Part shown: piece after piece, positions 19,405 through 28,952 of the stretch
Layout of the letters: every line of letters starts with the position of its first letter
Numbering within the stretch: the first letter of the stretch is position 1
Assembly: GCF_001304615.2 (NCBI RefSeq)
Contig: NZ_CP032683.1
Coordinates: 868,001 to 932,000, forward strand
Reading direction: 5' to 3'
DNA length: 64,000 nt
From: Methanosarcina flavescens
GTDB lineage: Archaea; Halobacteriota; Methanosarcinia; Methanosarcinales; Methanosarcinaceae
Position numbers and translations under genes: made by a program
The notes under the pieces: generated by a model
The model's input: only the letters and a program-made list of their open reading frames with translations
The model's database searches: none
Told to the model about the DNA's origin: nothing

Positions 19405-19654
19405 ATTGATTAAATTTTTAAATCTCCAGAACATACCATTTTTTAATTGAATAGTTTTTATATTCATATAGGGGAGCCAGAAATTTCAGGAGAAAATTAA
19501 CATATGCAATTCCTGAGCAAAAGTATCAATACTTAATAGAGAAATTATAAATGTAGAAAAGAGGATAAGGTACTAAGAAGGATTATAGATAAATACAGTT
19601 TCACAGTAATACTACCATCCAACTAATTGCTATCAATAAAATGAGGTTTAATAC
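19405..19654. other. Leader region of the aldolase gene
   Basis: No gene. TATA-like AAATTATAAATG lies near 19542. The start codon is preceded by ATGAGGTTTAATAC. Confidence 0.35.
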
Positions 19655-20578
19655 ATGGTTTCAATTAATAAAGAGGAAGTAATTGTACCTTTAGATGTCC
19701 CGAGAGCAATGCGTGAGACATACATCAACAACTATATGGAGATCACAAGGGGAACCGGCAGGTTAATGCTTTTTGCAGGAGACCAGAAGGTAGAACATCT
19801 CAATGATGATTTTTACGGTGAAGGTATACCTGAAGATGACGCTGATCCCGAACACCTTTTCAGGATAGCATCCAGGGCAAAAATTGGAGTTTTCGCAACG
19901 CAGCTAGGGCTTATTGCCCGCTACGGCATGGACTACAGGGACGTGCCATACCTTGTAAAAATAAACTCCAAAACAAACCTTGTTAAGACCGCGCAGGCTG
20001 ATCCCTTCAGCAATCTCTGGTACGATGTTGACCAAGTCGTTGAGTTTAAGGAAAACAGCGGGCTTAAAATTCTTGGCGTAGGATATACAATTTATCTTGG
20101 CAGCGAGTTTGAAGCCGAAATGCTTGTGCAGGCTGCTCAAATAATTTACGACGCCCACCAGCACGGCATGCTATCAGTGCTCTGGATTTACCCGCGTGGA
20201 GCTGCAGTAAAAGACGAAAGAGACCCACACCTTATAGCAGGAGCAACCGGAGTCGGAGCTTGCCTTGGCACGGACTTTGTAAAGGTCAATTATCCTAAGA
20301 AGGAAGGGGCTGAATCTGCCGAGATCTTCAAGGAAGCCATTAAAGCCGCAGGGCGTACCAAAGTGGTTTGCGCAGGCGGTACAAGCGATGAAGTCGAAAC
20401 CTTCCTGAAGAAACTCTATGACCAGATCCATATTTCCGGCGCTCAGGGAAATGCAACAGGGAGAAATATACACCAGAAACCTCTGGATGAGGCTATCCGC
20501 ATGTGTAATGCTGTATATGCAATCACTGTTGAAGACTCAAGCGTTGAAGATGCCCTTAAAATATACAAAGGCAAATGA
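19655..20578 (+). CDS. Class I fructose-bisphosphate aldolase, archaeal DeoC/LacD type
   Basis: Protein of 307 aa. Archaeal class I aldolases are DhnA-type TIM barrels using a Schiff-base lysine, here in GTDFVKVNYPKKEGA. Upstream conserved pieces are the active-site entry LMLFAGDQKVEHLND (residues 33-47) and YPRGAAVKDERDPHLIAGATGVG. The C-terminal phosphate-binding part is VVCAGGTSDE and HISGAQGNATGRNIHQKP. It converts fructose-1,6-bisphosphate to triose phosphates and back, serving gluconeogenesis and glycogen turnover. Pyruvate kinase follows 73 bp later, so the pair looks like a glycolytic transcript. Confidence 0.88.
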   Translation: MVSINKEEVIVPLDVPRAMRETYINNYMEITRGTGRLMLFAGDQKVEHLNDDFYGEGIPEDDADPEHLFRIASRAKIGVFATQLGLIARYGMDYRDVPYLVKINSKTNLVKTAQADPFSNLWYDVDQVVEFKENSGLKILGVGYTIYLGSEFEAEMLVQAAQIIYDAHQHGMLSVLWIYPRGAAVKDERDPHLIAGATGVGACLGTDFVKVNYPKKEGAESAEIFKEAIKAAGRTKVVCAGGTSDEVETFLKKLYDQIHISGAQGNATGRNIHQKPLDEAIRMCNAVYAITVEDSSVEDALKIYKGK

Positions 20579-20651
20579 GAAGGTCCCAGAAGACCTGATT
20601 AGGGGTATGAAGGCGCATTGATCAGAGTTTAAGCTTAAAGGCCGTGTAAAC

Positions 20652-22085
20652 ATGCAAATTCCGGACCATAAGACGAAAATAGTCTGTACCATAGGCCCGG
20701 CTTCCTCTTCCGAGGAAGTTATCAGGGAACTTGTGCTCGCTGGCATGAATGTGGCAAGGATAAATTTTTCTCACGGGGACTTTGAGAGCCATAGTGAAGT
20801 AATCCGGAGAGTACGCAGGATTGCAGCAGACCTTGACAGGCCGATTGCTATTCTTGCCGACCTGCCAGGCCCGAAGATCCGCATAGGGAAACTGGAAAAA
20901 GAGCCGATCATGCTTCATAAAGGAAACTTTGTGACCCTTACGGTTGACGAGATTCTGGGAAATGAGAAACGCATTCCTGTAAATTACAAGCAGCTTCCGG
21001 AAAGTGTAACCCCAGGAAGCCTTATTTACTTAAGTGACGGATTTATCCAGCTTCGCTGCCTGGAAATCTCGGGAAAAGATGTTATTTGCGAGGTTCTTGT
21101 CGGGGGGCAGCTTTATTCTCAAAAAGGACTTAACCTTCCCGGAGCGAAGATTTTCATTGATCCTGTAACTGGAAATGATCTCAAAATCCTTGAGTTTGCT
21201 CTGAGTGAAGGGATCGACACTTTCAGCATCTCTTTCATGGAAAGTGTCGAGGATATTCGTAAGGTCCGGGATTTTGCTGCAGCCAGAGGAAAGCCTGTAT
21301 ATATTGTTGCTAAAATCGAGCGCCGACAGGCTGTGGAGAATATTCAAGAGATTCTAAAAGAAACTGATGCACTTATGGTCGCCAGAGGAGACCTCGGAGT
21401 CGAAATCCCTATCCAGGAAGTTCCCTCAGTCCAGAAAGAGCTTATCTACAGTGCGAAACTTCTTGGAATTCCAGTAATTACAGCCACTCACATGCTGGCC
21501 TCAATGACCGATAATATAAGGCCTACCCGTGCAGAGGCGACAGATGTTGCCAACGCAATCCTTGACGGCACGGATGCGGTAATGCTTTCGGAAGAAACAG
21601 CAGTTGGCAATTATCCCGTAGAGGCCGTTGAGATGATGGCAAAAATTGCAAAAACTACCGAAAACTGGCGATCTCGGACAAAATGGGGTCTTGACACGAT
21701 AATCAAGGGAATAGCGGAAAGGGAAATGTCAGTGGACGAGGTAATAACTCTCCAGGTGCATGAAGCCCTGCAGAAATTGCCAGTAGCAGCCGTACTGACC
21801 CCTACAAGAAGCGGAGCAACTCCGCGCAGGATTTCACGTTTCAAGCCCGAGACCTGGATTCTCGCTCTCAGCCGCGTCCCAAGAACCTACAGCTTCCTTT
21901 CTCTATCCTATGGAGTTTATCCCGTTCTCGTAGAAGAAACAATAGAGAGCTGGGAAAAAGAAGCTACCGAAAAAGCTAAAAAACTAGAGTTTGTAAAAAG
22001 CGGAGATATTGTTATTTTCACCCAGGGTCCTTCTTTAGGAAAGCCCGGAGGCACAAATATGCTCAAAATTCTCACCCTTGAGTGA
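20652..22085 (+). CDS. pyk: Pyruvate kinase
   Basis: Protein of 477 aa catalysing phosphoenolpyruvate plus ADP to pyruvate plus ATP. Signatures are KTKIVCTIGPASSS at the N-terminus, NFSHGDFESH, DLPGPKIRIGKL, the catalytic IVAKIERRQAVEN and MVARGDLGVEIP, and the effector-side C-terminal domain ending GTNMLKILTLE. The length is normal and no disruption is visible. It is cotranscribed with the aldolase. In methanogens it probably serves glycogen breakdown or energy reserve use; regulation is not visible. Confidence 0.95.
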   Translation: MQIPDHKTKIVCTIGPASSSEEVIRELVLAGMNVARINFSHGDFESHSEVIRRVRRIAADLDRPIAILADLPGPKIRIGKLEKEPIMLHKGNFVTLTVDEILGNEKRIPVNYKQLPESVTPGSLIYLSDGFIQLRCLEISGKDVICEVLVGGQLYSQKGLNLPGAKIFIDPVTGNDLKILEFALSEGIDTFSISFMESVEDIRKVRDFAAARGKPVYIVAKIERRQAVENIQEILKETDALMVARGDLGVEIPIQEVPSVQKELIYSAKLLGIPVITATHMLASMTDNIRPTRAEATDVANAILDGTDAVMLSEETAVGNYPVEAVEMMAKIAKTTENWRSRTKWGLDTIIKGIAEREMSVDEVITLQVHEALQKLPVAAVLTPTRSGATPRRISRFKPETWILALSRVPRTYSFLSLSYGVYPVLVEETIESWEKEATEKAKKLEFVKSGDIVIFTQGPSLGKPGGTNMLKILTLE

Positions 22086-22311
22086 TAAGGACAAGGACGG
22101 CAGTTTTGCTCAGGGCAGAAGAATTCAGCTTTAACCCCCATTACCGGTCTGAGATTCAGGATCCAATTTAGAAGGAAACATTAGAAAACCTTTTCATTCT
22201 GCAGATCTCAAACCATTATATTTAGACAATATACTCAGATAATTTATATAGATATCAAATGCATGATCTTTACTGTCAGAAAAATTAACTTTGCGTTATG
22301 AGGTTTCATTG

Positions 22312-23220
22312 ATGAAACGAAAGGACCCAGCAACAAAAAACCAGAAGTTTCTGGCTGTTTTTTTGGCATTAACAATGCTTCTGTCAGCCTGCATGATATT
22401 CTTTACAGGCAGCTCAGATAAAAATAGCAATAATGATATTTCCTCTACAGAAAATGTAAAGGAAGGTCTCACAATTCCTTTTTCTCAAATTCCTGGTAAG
22501 CAGGTTCACAATAAGTTCAACTCCATTGCCGACGGGTTGAACATGACCCCCCAGGGAGCGATAAGTGCAACCTATGTAGACCTTCAAAAAGCGGCAGGAA
22601 CCCCGTTTGAACAAATTGTTGGAAATACAACCATGCTGGACTGGCTGTACGGAGCAGATGTAACAAAACTCTATGATGCAGCTTATGCTAATGGTAGCAA
22701 CGAGTTTGAACTTCACCAGATTCCGGAACAGAGAATCTTTGCACCCATAGGAGCAATCCCATACAATAACTACTATCTCCTTGCAAGGACAAACAGTACC
22801 TATGATGTCTGGAACGTAGTCGGAAGCCCTGTTATCCTTGGCTCCCGCCAGAGTGCGAAAAATGTAATAGATGTACTTGAAGGAAATGCAACTGCTACAA
22901 CAGAATATGATACCCTCCTGAGTCAAGCGAATCCTGAAGGGAGTATCTACCAGCAAGTAATTACAAAGACAAACTCCACAGATATCCCGGCCGATCAGGT
23001 CTACATGGATTTCAAAAAACTCGATGATGGAAGTTATACGCAGACGTCCCTTTATCTCAATCCAGAACCCGATTTCGCTGAAAAAATCGAGACTTTGCAG
23101 GCAAACTCCACCGAGCGCGGAGTAACCTACAACGTAACTACCTCAGGAAACATTACCAAAATTGTAATGACCTCCGATTTCGGAAGCTTATTGAACGAAG
23201 CACAGATGCTTGCACAGTAA
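22312..23220 (+). CDS. Secreted or membrane-anchored protein of unknown function
   Basis: Start chosen at ATG 22312 (MKRKDPATKNQKF) with GAGG just upstream; an in-frame TTG at 22291 is less likely. Residues about 10-32 are a hydrophobic helix (FLAVFLALTMLLSACMIFF) after a basic N-terminus, giving a signal anchor or lipoprotein-like signal. The remaining 270 residues are extracytoplasmic, acidic and Thr/Asn-rich with many NxS/T sequons (NTTM, NSTYD, NATAT), consistent with a glycosylated surface protein. I do not recognise the family. Confidence 0.75.
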   Translation: MKRKDPATKNQKFLAVFLALTMLLSACMIFFTGSSDKNSNNDISSTENVKEGLTIPFSQIPGKQVHNKFNSIADGLNMTPQGAISATYVDLQKAAGTPFEQIVGNTTMLDWLYGADVTKLYDAAYANGSNEFELHQIPEQRIFAPIGAIPYNNYYLLARTNSTYDVWNVVGSPVILGSRQSAKNVIDVLEGNATATTEYDTLLSQANPEGSIYQQVITKTNSTDIPADQVYMDFKKLDDGSYTQTSLYLNPEPDFAEKIETLQANSTERGVTYNVTTSGNITKIVMTSDFGSLLNEAQMLAQ

Positions 23221-23405
23221 GCTTTCAAATTTTTCATTTTTGATATTTCTTTTTAAACATACCGAATTCTTAATGTTTATGAAAATTACCTGATTTTATT
23301 TTTGATTTAATGTTTTGGGTTGTACTTTGTTTTTGTTATTTTATCCAAGAGAATAATTATTTATTTCTACCTGCCAGACAATCTTACAAATGGGAAGTGA
23401 TATCA

Positions 23406-23762
23406 TTGGGATTTTTGGACAGCTTATTCAAGAAGAAAGTGGAAGGCAAAACCGCAGAGGAATGGTATGCGCTTGGGGTCAGAGAAACCGATCCCGAAAA
23501 AAAAATTGAATATTTTGATAAGGTTCTGAAGCTAAAACCTGATTTCGCAGGAGTCTGGAACCTCAAGGGACTTGAGTTCGTAGTCCTCAAGCGATACGAA
23601 GAAGCTATTGCTTCCTTTAATAAAGCCCTTGAAATCCGACCTAGCTACCCGGAAGCAAGGTACAATAAAGAAGATGCCGAAACCGAATTAAGAAAAATAA
23701 GAGCATCCAAAGCAAAAGCGGAAGAGAAAGAAGAAACAACTGTGGAAAGGACAGAAGTGTAA
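23406..23762 (+). CDS. TPR-repeat protein
   Basis: TTG 23406 (MGFLDSLFKKKVEGK) is the likely start, with GGAAGTGAT upstream; the frame is open to 23310 but that extension is not convincing. Two tetratricopeptide repeats are clear (AEEWYALGVRETDPEKKIEYFDKVLKLKPD, then WNLKGLEFVVLKRYEEAIASFNKALEIRPSYPEARYNKE), described here as two 34-residue units. A charged helical tail ends the protein. It is a protein-interaction module; partner unknown. Confidence 0.8.
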   Translation: MGFLDSLFKKKVEGKTAEEWYALGVRETDPEKKIEYFDKVLKLKPDFAGVWNLKGLEFVVLKRYEEAIASFNKALEIRPSYPEARYNKEDAETELRKIRASKAKAEEKEETTVERTEV

Positions 23763-23813
23763 AGTTGGAAACCCGAATTCTCAGTTTATCACGCCGTCAC
23801 GTTGATTTTTGAT

Positions 23814-23836
23814 CAAACTTTTTTCTAAAAAGTTTG
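23814..23836. terminator. Hairpin between the convergent TPR and reductase genes
   Basis: CAAACTTTTT, TCT loop, then AAAAAGTTTG. It belongs to the same family as the hairpins at 15.7-16.0 kb. It can terminate both converging genes. Confidence 0.55.
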
Positions 23837-23839
23837 CAT

Positions 23840-25033
23840 TCAAGCTTTTTTTGCCCGGTTTAACGCTTGGAGCCCGAGTTTAACGGTAGCCGGGAGTTTT
23901 CCGCATTGCATGACTTTCATCTGTTCTGGGGAAATAAGTTTGAAAGCTGCATTCATGAGAGTATCGGATTTCATAATTTCATCCATAAGCTGCCTTGCCT
24001 GCACCGATATTTCAAGTGAAGACCCGAACTGAGCTCGCCATCGGCGGTCATATTCTTCAAGCCTGCATTTCCCGGCTGCAAATTCGGCTGCAGTTTCTCC
24101 TGCCACTTTTCCGGCAATCATTGCAGGAGGGATTCCGCCTCCGTTTGTTGCAAAGATCTGCCCGGCTGCGTCCCCTACAATTAGTGAGTTCTCAGTCGCG
24201 GTTTTTTCCGGAGCGCCATTGACAGGAACAATGCCTGCAATCACATTCATTATTATGCCATCTTTCAATTTCTTCTCTGCAAGAGGATGGCTCCTCATAA
24301 AACGGTGCAGGTATTCTTTTGCAGAAACACCTTTTTCAGCCAACCCTTTTCGAATCCCTATTCCCACATTTGCACGATCTTTACCTTCGGGAAAAATCCA
24401 TGCGTAACCGCCTGGCACAAAGTCTTTTCCGAAATACATTTCCAGAGCAGATGGGTCAACATCCACATTCCTGACCTGGTATTCAATAGCAACAGAAATC
24501 TCTTTTGATTTAGGCTTAAGCGCAAGCCCTCTTGATTTTGCGACAAGGGAATTGGGGCCGTCAGCTCCTATGATAGCTTTTGCTTTGATTCTGTGCTTTC
24601 CGAAGATTCCTGAGGTTTCAACCGTCGTGCCCTCAATTCTCGTTACGCGAGTTTTGACCATGAGTTCAGCCCCGGCTCTTGCTGCCTTCTCGGCAAGGAA
24701 CTGATCATATCTGCGCCGATCAAGGACTGCACCCCTGACAGCGAACTCTTTTATATTACAGTTAGGAGGGAAAATACGTTGTGTATCAATTCTCTGTAGC
24801 ATGCAGGAATCAGGATAGTTTTTCAGCGTATCCGGTAGCCTGGCGTCACGTAACAGGGCCTGAATTTCCGAAGCATCGGGCAGAAAACCAGCACATTGAA
24901 TAGGACTCCCAATCTCTCTTTTTTTATCAAGAAGAAGTACTGAAGCACCGTTTTTTGCAGCATAAAGGGCGGATGTAGATCCTGCGGGACCTGCGCCTAC
25001 CACAATTACATCATAAGAGGCATCTGGGAACAT
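23840..25033 (-). CDS. Geranylgeranyl reductase family FAD-dependent oxidoreductase
   Basis: Protein of 397 aa. The N-terminal FAD-binding Rossmann motif is VIVVGAGPAGSTSALYAAK with an acidic end LLLDKKREIG. The family signature YAWIFPEGKDRANVGIG and the second FAD contact LIVGDAAGQIFATNGGGIPPA are present. Such enzymes saturate the isoprenoid chains of archaeal lipids (digeranylgeranylglycerophospholipid reductase) or of quinone-like molecules. Several paralogues exist per Methanosarcina genome, so the exact substrate is unknown. It is membrane-peripheral by analogy. The methyltransferase upstream on the same strand is about 95 bp away. Confidence 0.86.
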   Translation of the reverse strand: MFPDASYDVIVVGAGPAGSTSALYAAKNGASVLLLDKKREIGSPIQCAGFLPDASEIQALLRDARLPDTLKNYPDSCMLQRIDTQRIFPPNCNIKEFAVRGAVLDRRRYDQFLAEKAARAGAELMVKTRVTRIEGTTVETSGIFGKHRIKAKAIIGADGPNSLVAKSRGLALKPKSKEISVAIEYQVRNVDVDPSALEMYFGKDFVPGGYAWIFPEGKDRANVGIGIRKGLAEKGVSAKEYLHRFMRSHPLAEKKLKDGIIMNVIAGIVPVNGAPEKTATENSLIVGDAAGQIFATNGGGIPPAMIAGKVAGETAAEFAAGKCRLEEYDRRWRAQFGSSLEISVQARQLMDEIMKSDTLMNAAFKLISPEQMKVMQCGKLPATVKLGLQALNRAKKA

Positions 25034-25128
25034 AGAAAGATCTTCCTGTTATTCATTTTTTGTTTTGCAATTTGCAGGGAACTGTTTATTAATCCTTTCC
25101 TGAGAATCTCAATAGTTATATTCAGATA

Positions 25129-26094
25129 TCACATCCTTTTTACAGCTTTCAGGATCGCTGCTCCTTCCATATTCTCAACCTCGACTGCGAAGCCGACATC
25201 CTCAAAAAGCGCTTTCCATTCAACTTCCGAAAACTGGGGACCGTGGTGGTGCTGATGCGCAAGCGGTTCTACCGCAATTAGCAAGCCGCCGTTTTTAAGC
25301 ACTCTCTTAATCTCGAACAGGGCAAATTTAATGTCTTCGAGGTGGTGAAGCATGAAGAAACAGGTAGCCACTTCCGCAAATTCAGATTCAAAAGGCAGGG
25401 CATAGGCACTTCCTGTCCTGAATTCCACATTCGTCACACCAAGGATATCAGCATTCATCTGTGACTGTCCGGTAAGAGAGTCATGAATATCGATCCCGTA
25501 AACCTTCGAATTCAGATTGTTTTTTGCAAGCTCCAGAGTAAGGCTTCCGAAACCGCTGCCAATATCGAGGATTGTTTCCCCTATGATGTCAGGAAGCACA
25601 GCAGGAAGCACCTGCGACCGGATACGAGCCATGCGGTCTTCAGGAAACGTTGCCTGTTTCGTTTTTTCCGCATCTATTGTCGTAAAGGGAAGGATGGCAT
25701 AGATTTTTGAGCCGTTAACCGCAATAAGCCCTTTTACATAAATCCTGTCGGTTTCAGCTACAACACATTCCACAACCGATACTCCGACATCCCTGCAAAA
25801 ACGCATATTCCACTCTTCCCTTTTCTCAGGGAACCGGATATCCAGGGGCGTATGTACCACGATATAATGGGAATATTCAGGCTTGAAATAATCTGATACG
25901 GACCCAGACTCGTTCAGGTGGATCTCACTGATGCTCTCTCTGAAAAGGGCGAGGATCTGCAGGGAAACCTCGTCAGCCTTATTTCTTACACTTCCAATTT
26001 CTCCGAACATAGCTCTGAATTTGTTTTCGAGGAATAAAAGCTCTCTCACAGCATAACCGGGAAAAGAAATCGAACTCATACAAAAACGCAGCAT
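25129..26094 (-). CDS. SAM-dependent methyltransferase with an N-terminal extension
   Basis: Protein of 321 aa. The C-terminal half is a class I methyltransferase: motif I ILDIGSGFGSLTLELA, then motif II-like YGIDIHDSL and FFMLHHLEDIKFALFEIKRVL. The first roughly 150 residues are unknown and contain a HIVVHTPLDIRFP-like beta segment. The substrate is unknown. The next gene on the same strand is the reductase, so a lipid or quinone modification pathway is possible. Confidence 0.8.
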   Translation of the reverse strand: MLRFCMSSISFPGYAVRELLFLENKFRAMFGEIGSVRNKADEVSLQILALFRESISEIHLNESGSVSDYFKPEYSHYIVVHTPLDIRFPEKREEWNMRFCRDVGVSVVECVVAETDRIYVKGLIAVNGSKIYAILPFTTIDAEKTKQATFPEDRMARIRSQVLPAVLPDIIGETILDIGSGFGSLTLELAKNNLNSKVYGIDIHDSLTGQSQMNADILGVTNVEFRTGSAYALPFESEFAEVATCFFMLHHLEDIKFALFEIKRVLKNGGLLIAVEPLAHQHHHGPQFSEVEWKALFEDVGFAVEVENMEGAAILKAVKRM

Positions 26095-26535
26095 GGTGAA
26101 GCCGCTTATAACGAATGAATTGCAGATAACTCCTCACTTTCAGTTTTATAATTTTTTTATATTTACACGGACAATGAGGGAAAGCTCTCTATATTAATAC
26201 ATTCAAGCGTACAAACTTTCGGGTTGAACTCAGTTAACTTAGGTTGTTGGCTGGATTGGAAATCTTGACTTCATAATCACATATAAAAGCAGCTACATTA
26301 AAGTCCTGTTTTTTCCTTGGAAATAAAGGAGATTAAGGGTTAAAAACGAAAACAAAAAACGTAGGTTTTACAGAAAAAACGTAGATTTTACAGAAAGCTG
26401 AGTTTTTATGGATAGTAAAAACGAATTCCATAAATTCGCGTTTCCTATCTTCAACTAGCCTATCCCGCATTTATTTGGTACTTTCTATTTTAAAAAGGTC
26501 AGGATAAAACCTAATTCTTCCTGTACACTTACATG
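26095..26535. other. Intergenic region with a 20-bp duplication
   Basis: AAAACGTAGGTTTTACAGAA and its one-mismatch copy (GTAGATTTTACAG) repeat at a 20-bp period in 26355-26396. No gene seen. Confidence 0.5.
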
Positions 26536-26865
26536 TTAACGAGGCACGTAGAACATTATCATCACACCTGCAAGTGCGATCAATGCCCCTATTATCTCGT
26601 ACTTATCCGGGTTTTTCTTATCTGCAAGAACTCCCCAGATCAGGGAAGAGACAATATAAATTCCACCGTAGGCAGCATAGACCCTGCCGAAGTGTGCTGG
26701 CTGGAAGGTTGGAATTATCCCGTAAATGGCTAATGTTAATCCTCCGAGCAGCCCAAGTGTTATCCCTTTGTTTTCTCTTAACCACAGCCAGACAAGGTAA
26801 CTTCCTCCAATTTCAAAGAGTGCAGCCAGGAAAAACAGAGCAAGAGAAATAGCAGGATCAATCAA
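26536..26865 (-). CDS. YnfA-family small membrane protein
   Basis: Protein of 109 aa with four hydrophobic segments (LALFFLAALFEIGGSYLVWLW, then GLLGGLTLAIYG, YGGIYIVSSLIWG, IIGALIALAGVMI). This is the YnfA/UPF0060 family, distant from the small multidrug resistance superfamily. The TTG start overlaps the stop of the preceding gene, showing translational coupling. An efflux role is inferred by family only. Confidence 0.85.
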   Translation of the reverse strand: MIDPAISLALFFLAALFEIGGSYLVWLWLRENKGITLGLLGGLTLAIYGIIPTFQPAHFGRVYAAYGGIYIVSSLIWGVLADKKNPDKYEIIGALIALAGVMIMFYVPR

Positions 26866-27238
26866 TTGTTATCACCTTCTCTTGGCCAGTAGTAAATAAT
26901 TGACACTCCAATAAGAATAATCAGGGCACCGATGATATCATAAAAATCAGGAGGAATTTTATCGAAGATCCAGCCCCACAAGAGGGACATAACAACGAAA
27001 ATGCCTCCATAAGTTGCATATATCCTGTGGAAGTAGGACGGTTGGAAAGTCAGCACGACTCTGTATAAAAAAGGATAATTGCCCCTACAAACGCAAAAAT
27101 AAGCTCCCTGCCCTCACGTAGCCATAACCACAGAAGGTATCCACCCCCAATCTCAAAAATGCCGGCAAGAATAAACAGGAGAATGGTATACACAAAGCAT
27201 ATTTTTCTGGAGACACATCTGGATTCGATATTAAGCAT
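26862..27238 (-). pseudogene. Frameshifted YnfA-family paralogue
   Basis: The N-terminal part ([28 protein letters not shown]) and C-terminal part ([26 protein letters not shown]) are both good YnfA. The frame breaks at a run of six A residues (27065-27070 on the + strand): one added base restores [16 protein letters not shown]. It is either a real mutation, slippage, or a sequencing error in a homopolymer. The C-terminal ORF still overlaps the next gene in the usual way. Confidence 0.75.
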
Positions 27239-27437
27239 GTTCTTCCAATATTGCTAGAAATATATATAAATACACTTATTTAGGTTATTCCCGATTTATT
27301 GAGGTGCCAGACCGCTTGGAATTCTACGATAGCAGCATACAGGTAAAGTCAAGAGAAATACAAGAGAAAGCAGAGAATTCTGAAGCCAGCTAATTTACAG
27401 GGCAAATTAGTCTAGAAATAGGCATAATCAAACAATT

Positions 27438-27494
27438 ATTTCAAATTGTTTTGAAATAGAAAACTTTATATAGTTTTCTTCAAATATATTTGAA
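27438..27494 (+). promoter_or_regulatory. Two ArsR-type palindromes around a TATA box
   Basis: ATTTCAA-N6-TTGAAAT lies at 27438-27457 with perfect 7-base arms. TTCAAATATATTTGAA lies at 27479-27494 and is a perfect 16-bp palindrome, also TTCAA-N6-TTGAA. The TATA-like TTTATATAG at 27466-27474 lies between them, so binding at both sites would block the permease promoter. Confidence 0.65.
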
Positions 27495-27516
27495 ATAACA
27501 ATTCAGGATCTGCAAA

Positions 27517-28569
27517 ATGAGTCTGGACTATTTTCTATATCTTATATCAGTAGGGGTTCAGTCACTGCAGGAATATCTGGCCCTGCACATCTTGATGTGC
27601 CTTCTACCTGCCTTTTTTCTGGCTGGAGCAATAGCCTCCCTCTTTTCCAAAGAATCCGTATTGAAGTTCTTTGGAGCAGACACACCTAAATATATCTCTT
27701 ATACCGTAGCTGCGGCTTCAGGCTGCCTTCTTGCAGTCTGCAGTTGTACGACTCTTCCTCTTTTCGCAGGAATATACAAAAGAGGGGCAGGTATAGGTCC
27801 TGCAACCACTTTTCTTTTCTCTGCCCCAGCAATCAATATTCTAGCAGTTGTCTATACCGCAAAAATCCTGGGGTATGACCTTGGAGCTGCAAGGGCATTT
27901 TCGGCTGTGCTTCTTTCAGTAGTTATAGGCATGACAATGTCTTCGATTTACGAAAGAAAGGAAACGAAGCGCAGCTCAATAAAGACTTTTGGGGAAGAAA
28001 AGCATAGATATAGTTCTCAGCTTTTCGTTTTGCTTATTATAGTGCTTGTAGCTCCGGAAATTATGTCCGGCTTGGGATGGAAATATATAACTCAGATAAT
28101 TGCCTGGATACCCTTGATAACGCTTACTGCATATCTGTCTATTAAGTGGTTCTCGAAAGAGGAACTTGAAAGCTGGATGGGAGAAACCTGGTTCCTGATC
28201 AAACAAATCACCCCTCTGCTTCTAATTGGGGTATTTTTCGCAGGCATTATTGTTGAAGTGCTCCCAAAAGAGGTTGTAGCATATTTCGTAGGGGGAAATT
28301 CCCTTGCTTCTAGCTTTGTTGCATCTATTATAGGAGCCCTGATGTACTTCTCCACTCTTACAGAGGTACCTATTATTAAAGCTCTCACCCTTCTTGGAAT
28401 GGGAGAAGGACCTTCACTTGCCATGCTTCTTGCAGGCCCTGCACTCAGCCTTCCGAGTATGATTGTAATTAACCAGATAATGGGAATAAAAAGAGGAATG
28501 ACTTATATTTTCCTGGTGGTATTGATTGCAACCGTTTCAGGCTATACATTCGGGATTATGATTGCATGA
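27517..28569 (+). CDS. Permease of the ArsP/SO_0444-like metal(loid) efflux family
   Basis: Protein of 350 aa, hydrophobic with about eight to ten membrane segments. The signature is a short CSCTTLP motif near residue 75, with an adjacent conserved GPATTFLFSAPAINILAVVY. A second half repeats the topology (GALMYFSTLTEVPIIKAL, MLLAGPALSLPSMIVI). Relatives transport trivalent organoarsenicals or soft metals; substrate is inferred, not shown. It is controlled by the two palindromes just upstream. The thioredoxin-like gene follows 116 bp later. Confidence 0.83.
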   Translation: MSLDYFLYLISVGVQSLQEYLALHILMCLLPAFFLAGAIASLFSKESVLKFFGADTPKYISYTVAAASGCLLAVCSCTTLPLFAGIYKRGAGIGPATTFLFSAPAINILAVVYTAKILGYDLGAARAFSAVLLSVVIGMTMSSIYERKETKRSSIKTFGEEKHRYSSQLFVLLIIVLVAPEIMSGLGWKYITQIIAWIPLITLTAYLSIKWFSKEELESWMGETWFLIKQITPLLLIGVFFAGIIVEVLPKEVVAYFVGGNSLASSFVASIIGALMYFSTLTEVPIIKALTLLGMGEGPSLAMLLAGPALSLPSMIVINQIMGIKRGMTYIFLVVLIATVSGYTFGIMIA

Positions 28570-28685
28570 ACAAAGATAACTAAAATAAATTAAAATGGCT
28601 TGCAAAGAAATGAGAAACATAGTAATCAATAAAAAGAACTGATAAACAGAATAAAGAAACACCGTTAAAAGTTGAGGTAGAAAAT

Positions 28686-28919
28686 ATGAGAATTGAAGTA
28701 CTGGGTACGGGATGCGCAAAGTGTAAGAAGACGGCAGAATTGGCTGAGAAAGCTATAAAAGAAACAGGGGTGGATGCTGAAATTGTCAAGGTAGATGACT
28801 TTGATAAAATCCTGGAATATGGAGTTATGATCACGCCTGCTCTTGTTATTGACGGAGATGTTAAGGTCGCAGGTAAAGTCCCAAGCCTGGATAATATCAA
28901 AAAATGGATTAAAAAATAA
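28686..28919 (+). CDS. Small thioredoxin/glutaredoxin-like protein
   Basis: Protein of 77 aa of the archaeal small redox-protein family. The active site CAKC lies at residues 10-13 in GTGCAKCKKT. The cis-Pro equivalent is in MITPALVIDGDV. This family accompanies arsenic or metal permeases in many anaerobes. It probably supplies reduced thiol to, or relieves oxidised cysteines of, the permease partner. It is likely cotranscribed with the permease. Confidence 0.88.
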   Translation: MRIEVLGTGCAKCKKTAELAEKAIKETGVDAEIVKVDDFDKILEYGVMITPALVIDGDVKVAGKVPSLDNIKKWIKK

Positions 28920-28952
28920 CCTGATCATAGAGTCGCAATCGAACTTGAAAAA

